From DATKNA01 sp035541595 (lineage in GTDB: Bacteria > Actinomycetota > Actinomycetes > Actinomycetales > Kineosporiaceae): a stretch of 10,020 bases of DNA. Below the pieces are notes generated by a model. That model saw only the letters and a program-made list of their open reading frames with translations, was not told where the DNA came from and did no database searches. The translations under genes were made by a program, and so were the position numbers. Shown piece after piece: positions 5,800 through 10,020 of this stretch (position 1 is its first letter; each line of letters opens with the position of its first letter). The stretch covers positions 1-10,020 of the forward strand of contig DATKNA010000023.1 of the NCBI GenBank assembly GCA_035541595.1, in the 5' to 3' direction.

Positions 5800-7252
5800 A
5801 GTCGGTCGTTGCGCCTCTTGCCCGCTGCGGCTTGGCGCGCTCCCTCGTCCATGCCTGGGAGGCCACCTGGACGGCGTCCCAGGGCGAGCCGAGGGGCGGC
5901 GTGTAGCAGAGATCGAGGTCGCTGAGTGCGTCGACGGTCATGCCGTGGTGGATACCGGTCGCGCAGATGTCGACACGCTTGGCGATCTCGGCGCTGCGGT
6001 GGCCGACGAGCTGAGCGCCGAGCAGCCGACCCGAGTCGCGGTCACCGGTGATGTGGATGGCGATGGGTGTGGCACCTGGGTAGTACGCCTTGTGGTCGTC
6101 CGGGGCCGAGGCGACGGTGAGCGGCGTCCATCCCCGACCAGCGGCCGTGGCTTCGTGGTCGCGCAGGCCGGTACGTGCTGCGACCAGGTCGAAGACCGTC
6201 ACGACCTGGGTCCCGAGGGAGCCGGCGAAGCGGCGGTCGCCACCGAGCGCGTTCTCCCCGGCGACCCGGCCCTGCTTGTGCGCGGTGGTCCCGAGCGGCA
6301 GCCACGTGGCGCCCAACAGCTGGTGATGGGTGACGACGCAGTCCCCGGCGGCGTAGACGCCGGGCAGTCCGGTGCGCATGCGCTGGTCGACGTCGATGGC
6401 GCCGCGGACGCCGAGGCGGGCGCCGGCGGAGGCGGCGAGGTCGGTGTCGGGCCGGACGCCGACGACGACGAGCACGAGGTCGATCTCACGGGTCACACGA
6501 TCGCCGTCATGGTGGGCCTCGACGCACAGCCGTGGGCCGTCGCCGGGGGAGCGGGTGATGGCGGTGACTGTCGTGCCGGTGAGGACCTCGACGCCGTGCC
6601 GGTCGAGTTCGGCGTGGACGAGGGCGCCGAGCTGCGGGTCGACGGTGGGCAGGACTTCGGGGAGGGCTTCGATCTGGGTGACGTGCAGGCCGCGGGCCGT
6701 GAGGGCTTCGGCCATCTCCAGGCCGATGTACCCGGCGCCGACGATCACCGCCGAGACGTCGCTGCTGTCGGCGTCGGCGAGGCGGTCGAGCGTGCGGGTG
6801 AGGGCGAAGGTGTCGCCCATGGAGTGCAGCAGATGGACGCCGTCGCCGGGGCCGAGGGCTTCGTGGCCGGTGATGCCGGTGATGGGTGGGTGGGCGGGCA
6901 CGGCGCCGGTACCGACAACGAGGGCGTCGTAGGGGATGACGCCGTCGCGGCCGTCGGGAGTGCGCACGTGCAGGCGGCGCCCGGCGGAGGTGTCGGCGAC
7001 GTCGATCCGGGTGGCGAGGGTGTCCAGGCGCAGCTGGAGCCCGGCGGCTTCGAGGTCGTGGGTGGTGCGATGGGCGAGGTTGCGCCAGTGCGTGACCTCG
7101 CCGGAGACGTAGTAGGGGATGCCGCAGATGGAGAAGTTGGGGTAGGCATCCGCGACGACGACGGTGATGTCGACGCTCGGGTCGAGTTCGCGGACGCGCA
7201 AGGCCGCGCTGATGCCGGCGTCGCTGCCGCCGACGGCGACGAGGTGGGTCAC
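5774..7252 (-). CDS. FAD-dependent pyridine nucleotide-disulfide oxidoreductase (CoA-disulfide reductase-like) in ars operon
   Basis: 492 residues from the GTG at 7252, which overlaps the channel gene's TGA as GTGA and has GAGGAG (7258-7263) upstream. The N-terminal FAD fold starts HLVAVGGSDAGISAALRVRE. Cys43 in YPNFSICGIPYYVSGE occupies the place of the redox Cys of CoA-disulfide reductase and NADH oxidase. The second Rossmann motif is VIVGAGYIGLEMAEAL (about 163-178), and FAD-binding TGLPGVYAAGDC lies near residue 300. The C-terminal dimerisation domain follows (TVFDLVAARTGL; HKAYYPGATPIAIHITGD). No rhodanese domain is present. The polar tail after QVASQAWTRE (about 25 residues) is extra. 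The class uses NAD(P)H to reduce a disulfide or persulfide through a single Cys. In this operon it plausibly serves thiol or mycothiol recycling, or acts on an arsenic species, but the substrate is inference. Confidence 0.9.
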   Translation of the reverse strand: MTHLVAVGGSDAGISAALRVRELDPSVDITVVVADAYPNFSICGIPYYVSGEVTHWRNLAHRTTHDLEAAGLQLRLDTLATRIDVADTSAGRRLHVRTPDGRDGVIPYDALVVGTGAVPAHPPITGITGHEALGPGDGVHLLHSMGDTFALTRTLDRLADADSSDVSAVIVGAGYIGLEMAEALTARGLHVTQIEALPEVLPTVDPQLGALVHAELDRHGVEVLTGTTVTAITRSPGDGPRLCVEAHHDGDRVTREIDLVLVVVGVRPDTDLAASAGARLGVRGAIDVDQRMRTGLPGVYAAGDCVVTHHQLLGATWLPLGTTAHKQGRVAGENALGGDRRFAGSLGTQVVTVFDLVAARTGLRDHEATAAGRGWTPLTVASAPDDHKAYYPGATPIAIHITGDRDSGRLLGAQLVGHRSAEIAKRVDICATGIHHGMTVDALSDLDLCYTPPLGSPWDAVQVASQAWTRERAKPQRARGATTDCGPGRPSA

Positions 7253-8037
7253 GAGGTCTCCTCGAGCTGGTCGAGCCGGGCGGCAACGGCGTGTTCGGCC
7301 GCGACGGCGCGCCGCGTGGTGTCGGGGTAGAGGGCCAGGACAAGGGTGAGGCCGACGGCGCCGCCGATGACCTGGGCGGTGACGAACGCGGGCACGGACG
7401 CGGGGGCGATGCCGGCGAAGGTGTCGGTGAACACGCGGCCGATGGTGACGGCGGGGTTGGCGAACGACGTGGAGGAGGTGAACCAGTACGCAGCCCCGAT
7501 GTAGGCGCCGACGGCGGCGGCAGTCAGGGCCCCGCGACCGGTGCGGGCCAGGGCGAAGATGACGGCGATCAGCCCGCCGGTGGCGACGACCTCGGCGAGC
7601 GCCGCGGGCCGACTTGCCCGGGCATGCGTGGAGATCTCGACGGCCGCGAGCCCGTACATGACATTCGCGAGGACGGCGCCGAGGACCGCGCCCGCGACCT
7701 GCGCCACGGTGTAGGCGGCGACGTCCATAGGGGGAAGGCCGGCCCGGGTGCGCCGGCCGACGACGCAATCGACAGCGGAGACGACGGGGTTGAAGTGCGC
7801 GCCCGACACGGGCCCGAACACCAGGATCAGGACCGCCAGCCCGAACACGGTCGCGGTGCTGTTCTCCAGCAGCTGCAGCCCGACGTTGCCCGGGGAGAGT
7901 CGCTGCGCGGCGATCCCGGAGCCCACCACCACCGTGACCAGAAGCCCGGTCCCGACGGCCTCGGCGAGCAGCCGCCGCCACAGCTGAGGGCGGGACAGGT
8001 GCGGCTGAAGGTGCTCGGGCTTGACGTATGCCGACAT
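7249..8037 (-). CDS. MIP family channel (aquaglyceroporin) of arsenic operon, AqpS-like role
   Basis: 262 residues. Six hydrophobic helices plus two re-entrant half-helices define the major intrinsic protein fold: HFNPVVS (81-87) in the first half and FANPAVT (192-198) in the second. The first NPA box is changed to NPV. After the second box the usual Arg of the selectivity filter is replaced by Val197, with an Arg only at 201 (NPAVTIGR). Such changes fit a pore wider than a water channel. In rhizobial ars operons the aquaglyceroporin AqpS takes the place of an arsenite pump and lets As(OH)3 leave down its gradient; the context here matches. The ATG at 8037 has no Shine-Dalgarno sequence, and a TATGCT box ends seven bases upstream, suggesting leaderless translation. 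It is the first gene of the leftward operon. Confidence 0.9.
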   Translation of the reverse strand: MSAYVKPEHLQPHLSRPQLWRRLLAEAVGTGLLVTVVVGSGIAAQRLSPGNVGLQLLENSTATVFGLAVLILVFGPVSGAHFNPVVSAVDCVVGRRTRAGLPPMDVAAYTVAQVAGAVLGAVLANVMYGLAAVEISTHARASRPAALAEVVATGGLIAVIFALARTGRGALTAAAVGAYIGAAYWFTSSTSFANPAVTIGRVFTDTFAGIAPASVPAFVTAQVIGGAVGLTLVLALYPDTTRRAVAAEHAVAARLDQLEETS

Positions 8038-8040
8038 GGT

Positions 8041-8070
8041 TCAAGCATACTTGAGGCAAGATACATTGAG
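8041..8070. promoter_or_regulatory. Divergent ars promoter with ArsR-type operator, two tandem copies
   Basis: TCAAGCATACTTGA (8041-8054) is an inverted repeat (TCAAG/CTTGA, four-base centre), as in ArsR/SmtB operators. A second, degenerate copy, CAAGATACATTGAG (8057-8070), repeats its CAAG...TTGAG ends 15 bases further on. Leftward, TATGCT (8049-8044, minus) is placed exactly where a -10 box would sit for a transcript starting at the channel gene's ATG, inside the first copy. Rightward, TACATT (8062-8067) could be the -10 box of the fusion gene, inside the second copy, with a weak GTTCAA at 8039-8044 as -35. A repressor bound here would block both directions. The symmetry and repeats are seen directly; the binding protein is inferred. 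Confidence 0.65.
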
Positions 8071-8092
8071 CTGAGGTGCGGGAGGTGGCCGA

Positions 8093-8836
8093 GTGGTGAT
8101 CGTCGATCGCCGGGCGGCGATCCACTCCGCGCTGGGGGAGCCGCTCCGGCTGGCGATCGTCGACCATCTCGTGCTCGGCGACGCCTCCCCGTCGGAGCTC
8201 GCCGCGGTACTGGGCCTTGCCAGCAACCTGCTCGCCTTCCACCTCGGCGTCCTCGACGACGCTGGCATCGTCCGCCGAGTCAAGTCCGAGGGCGACGGAC
8301 GCCGCCAGTATGTCCAGCTCCGCCTCGACGACCCCGTCGTCGCCGCGCTTACCCGGCCCGTTCCCACGGACGTCCTCACGCAGTCCCTCGCGGACGCGCT
8401 CGACCGAACCCAGCACGTGCTGTTCGTCTGCACCGCCAACTCCGCCCGCTCCCAGCTCGCCGCCGCCGCGTGGCGACGGGTCAGCCCGGTCCCCGTCGAC
8501 TCCGCCGGCACCCACCCCGCCGACCGGGTCGACCCCCTCGCCGTCGACACGGGCCGCCGGCACGGGCTCGACCTCACCGGCGCCACCACCGCCCGCCTGG
8601 CCGACGTCGACGTCCCGGACGGCGCCACCCTGGTCGTCGCCGTCTGCGACAACGCCCACGAGGAACTCACCCGCTCCGGGCTACCCGCAGCCGCTGACCG
8701 GGGGTGGCTTCACTGGCACGTGCCCGACCCCCTCCGCGCCGGCACCGACGCCGCCTTCGAGACCGCGTACACCCAGATCACCGAACGCGTCGACCGGCTC
8801 GCGGCAGCGCTCCACGATCTGCCCCGCGCGTCCTGA
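8093..8836 (+). CDS. ArsR-type transcription regulator fused to low-molecular-weight arsenate reductase (ArsC)
   Basis: 247 residues, GTG at 8093 with GGAGG (8081-8085) seven bases upstream; a second GTG follows at once. Residues about 5-85 form an ArsR-like winged helix: IHSALGEPLRLAIVDHLVLG, then the recognition region SPSELAAVLGLASNLLAFHL and a wing with GDGRRQYVQL. Residues about 107-243 are a low-molecular-weight phosphatase fold of ArsC type. Its P-loop is VLFVCTANSARS with Cys113-X5-Arg119, there is a second Cys185 (VVAVCDNAHEEL), and WHVPDP (208-213) lies near the end. The DNA-binding part has no cysteine, so the classical ELCVCD-type As(III) site is absent. It probably controls the operator at 8041-8070 and also reduces arsenate. 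It is the first gene of the rightward operon. Confidence 0.93.
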   Translation: MVIVDRRAAIHSALGEPLRLAIVDHLVLGDASPSELAAVLGLASNLLAFHLGVLDDAGIVRRVKSEGDGRRQYVQLRLDDPVVAALTRPVPTDVLTQSLADALDRTQHVLFVCTANSARSQLAAAAWRRVSPVPVDSAGTHPADRVDPLAVDTGRRHGLDLTGATTARLADVDVPDGATLVVAVCDNAHEELTRSGLPAAADRGWLHWHVPDPLRAGTDAAFETAYTQITERVDRLAAALHDLPRAS

Positions 8837-8891
8837 TTCGACGCTCATCCCTGACCACCGCTGCCCGCACCGTCACGGCAAGGAGGCCGTC

Positions 8892-9557
8892 ATGACCGAC
8901 ACCACCCCGCGCCCCTCCTGGGCGACCCTGCCCCTGGACCAGGCCATGGTCCTGCGCAGTGCGGCGATCCGGCTGTCCGACGAGTTCCGCGGTGTCTTCG
9001 GCCCGGAGACCATCGAACGGTTCCTGCACACCTCGTTCGACCAGTTCGCCGACCGCGCCACCGTCGTCACGTTCCTGCCCCTCATGGCCGAACGCTTCGC
9101 CCGGCAGCGCCTGCGCGCCCTGGCCAAGGTCGAAGGTCTGCACGACGACGGCAAGCCCACCGTCCTGTTCCTCTGCGTCCACAACGCCGGCCGCTCCCAG
9201 ATGGCGCTGGGCTTCTTCCAGCACCTCGCCGGCGACCGGGCCGTCGCCTGGTCCGGTGGCAGCGAACCGGGCGTCACCGTGAACCCCGCAGCCATCGCCG
9301 CCATGGCCGAACGCGGCATCGACATCTCCAAGGAGTTCCCCAAGCCCTGGACCGACGAGACGGTCCGGGCCGCCGACGTCGTCATCACCATGGGCTGCGG
9401 CGACGCCTGCCCGATCTTCCCCGGCAAGCGCTACGAGGAATGGGTCCTCGACGACCCCGCCGGCCAGGATGTCGCCGCCGTCCGCCCCATCCGCGACGAG
9501 ATCGAACGCCGCGTCCGGACCCTGCTCGACGAGCTGGCCGTGCCGGCCACCGCCTGA
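8892..9557 (+). CDS. arsC: Arsenate reductase ArsC with N-terminal three-helix domain (arsenate-mycothiol transferase type)
   Basis: 221 residues; ATG at 8892 preceded by AAGGAGG (8880-8886). Residues about 12-82 are an all-helical, charged domain (DQAMVLRSAAIRLSDEF, FLHTSFDQFADRATV), the three-helix bundle dimerisation module seen before ArsC in actinobacteria. From about 89 comes the low-molecular-weight phosphatase fold: VLFLCVHNAGRSQMA (Cys95-X5-Arg101), then SGGSEPGVTVNPAAIAAMAE, then MGCGDACPIFPGKRYEEW with Cys169 and Cys173, and WVLDDPAG. Corynebacterial homologues join arsenate to mycothiol and a mycoredoxin then releases arsenite; that mechanism is likely here. It starts 55 bases after the ArsR-ArsC gene with no terminator between, so it is the second gene of the same operon and gives the locus two different reductase domains. 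Confidence 0.93.
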   Translation: MTDTTPRPSWATLPLDQAMVLRSAAIRLSDEFRGVFGPETIERFLHTSFDQFADRATVVTFLPLMAERFARQRLRALAKVEGLHDDGKPTVLFLCVHNAGRSQMALGFFQHLAGDRAVAWSGGSEPGVTVNPAAIAAMAERGIDISKEFPKPWTDETVRAADVVITMGCGDACPIFPGKRYEEWVLDDPAGQDVAAVRPIRDEIERRVRTLLDELAVPATA

Positions 9558-9614
9558 CCGGTACCGTCTGGCGGGTCTTTCGGCCCTGGTCCTGCCGACC
9601 GTTCACGCGGCCTG

Positions 9615-10020
9615 TCAGACGAGGACGGGGCTACGACGCTCCACGAGAACGACGTCCCGCCAGAGGCCGTGGTGGCGGCCGAGCCGCTCGCGGACCCCGA
9701 CGCGGCGAAAGCCCGCGCGCTCGTGCAGGGCGAGGCTGGCGGCGTTCTCCGGGAAGATCCCGGACTGGATCGTCCAGATCCCGGCGGCCTCGGTGGACGC
9801 GATGAGGGCGTCGAGGAGGGCGGATCCGAGGCCGCGACCTCGGGCCGCCGGGTGGACGTACACCGAGTGCTCGACGACCCCGGCGTAGACGCACCGGTCC
9901 GAGACAGGGACAGCGGCGACCCAGCCGAGGACGTCCCCTGCCTCGTCCGAGGCGACGAAGCGGTGATCGCAAAGACGCGTCGAGTCGAACATGTCCCAGC
10001 TGGGGGCCGAGGTCTCGAAG
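9615..10020 (-). CDS. arsN1: GNAT N-acetyltransferase, ArsN1/phosphinothricin acetyltransferase type (N-terminus outside window)
   Basis: The frame runs off the right edge. The ATG at 9992 is internal, because the bases before it read FETSAPSWDMFD, matching the (AT)FETxxxSW segment of phosphinothricin acetyltransferases. About 134 residues remain. Visible parts are CVYAGVVEHSVYVHP (beta strand 4 region), the acetyl-CoA loop ARGRGLGSALLDALI, IFPENAASLALHERAGFRRV, and the ending RERLGRHHGLWRDVVLVERR, typical of this group. The enzymes acetylate the amino group of glutamate analogues. ArsN1 members act on arsinothricin, a natural arsenic antibiotic, and often lie in ars clusters; bar/pat members act on phosphinothricin. 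The ars setting favours ArsN1, but the true substrate cannot be told. It converges on arsC, leaving only 57 bases between the stop codons, with no clear terminator. Confidence 0.85.
   Translation of the reverse strand, partial: FETSAPSWDMFDSTRLCDHRFVASDEAGDVLGWVAAVPVSDRCVYAGVVEHSVYVHPAARGRGLGSALLDALIASTEAAGIWTIQSGIFPENAASLALHERAGFRRVGVRERLGRHHGLWRDVVLVERRSPVLV

Noticed and set aside
5210..7330. A 706-codon open frame on the plus strand
   Set aside because: It is antisense to the flavoprotein gene and the DUF4235 gene; the translation is Gly/Asp/Val-rich with no domain, as expected from the shadow of a GC-rich gene.
7253..8659. In-frame upstream extension of the flavoprotein frame (to 961 codons)
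   Set aside because: The added part is the antisense and out-of-frame shadow of the channel and fusion genes. The GTG at 7252 with its ribosome binding site and GTGA overlap is the clear start.
7291..8697. A 468-codon plus-strand frame across the channel gene and the fusion gene
   Set aside because: Antisense to the channel, then out of frame in the fusion gene; Arg/Pro/Gly-rich, no domain.
5800..9600. The ars region as a transposon or insertion sequence
   Set aside because: No transposase, terminal inverted repeat or target duplication was seen, so island status rests on gene content only.
9558..9614. Bidirectional terminator between arsC and the acetyltransferase gene
   Set aside because: CGTCTG (9565-9570) and CAGACG (9616-9621) are complementary, but they lie 45 bases apart and the second is inside the acetyltransferase stop region; no compact hairpin was found.
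1..10020. CRISPR array or retron-like structure
   Set aside because: No regularly spaced repeats of suitable length and no reverse transcriptase or Cas-like product were seen on either strand.

Overview
This is a very GC-rich window with strong G/C bias at third codon positions, frequent GTG starts and purine-rich ribosome binding sites, as expected of a high-GC Actinomycetota. Two things fit that: a DLW-39 family micro-protein beside tRNA-Ala(UGC), and an arsenate reductase of the class that uses mycothiol in this phylum. From memory, DLW-39 genes in actinobacteria lie near tRNA-Ile/tRNA-Ala and gyrA, so the left half may be close to the replication origin; no origin gene is visible.

Left part (1-2326): the 3' end of an MFS-like transporter is translationally coupled (ATGA overlap) to a membrane-anchored PH-domain protein. 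An orphan type IV prepilin-like gene follows. Next is a 231-base gene-free stretch with two small hairpins, a perfect 19-base palindrome and a 10-base tandem repeat. tRNA-Ala(UGC) and the 39-residue DLW-39 gene are on the minus strand.

Middle part (2327-5500): on the minus strand lies a two-gene ABC exporter of the NatA/NatB type, whose ATPase and permease genes overlap by 14 bases. A small membrane protein gene with a strong downstream hairpin comes next. Then there is a poorly resolved stretch with one possible 48-codon ORF.

Right part (5501-10020): this is an arsenic resistance island built around a divergent promoter at 8038-8092. Leftward runs an aquaporin-type (MIP) channel gene, coupled by a GTGA overlap to a CoA-disulfide-reductase-like flavoprotein gene. 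Rightward run an ArsR-ArsC fusion and a second arsenate reductase with an N-terminal helical domain. Converging on these from the window edge is a GNAT acetyltransferase of the ArsN1/phosphinothricin acetyltransferase type. No ArsB or ACR3 pump is seen. The simplest reading is that arsenate is reduced by the two ArsC domains, arsenite leaves through the channel, and the flavoprotein supports thiol redox; the acetyltransferase may deal with arsinothricin. A DUF4235 gene with an apparent one-base frameshift overlaps the end of the leftward ars operon.

The most interesting points are the fused sensor-reductase that lacks the usual ArsR cysteines, the channel with altered pore residues in place of a pump, the likely leaderless channel transcript whose -10 box lies inside the operator, and the frameshifted DUF4235 gene.
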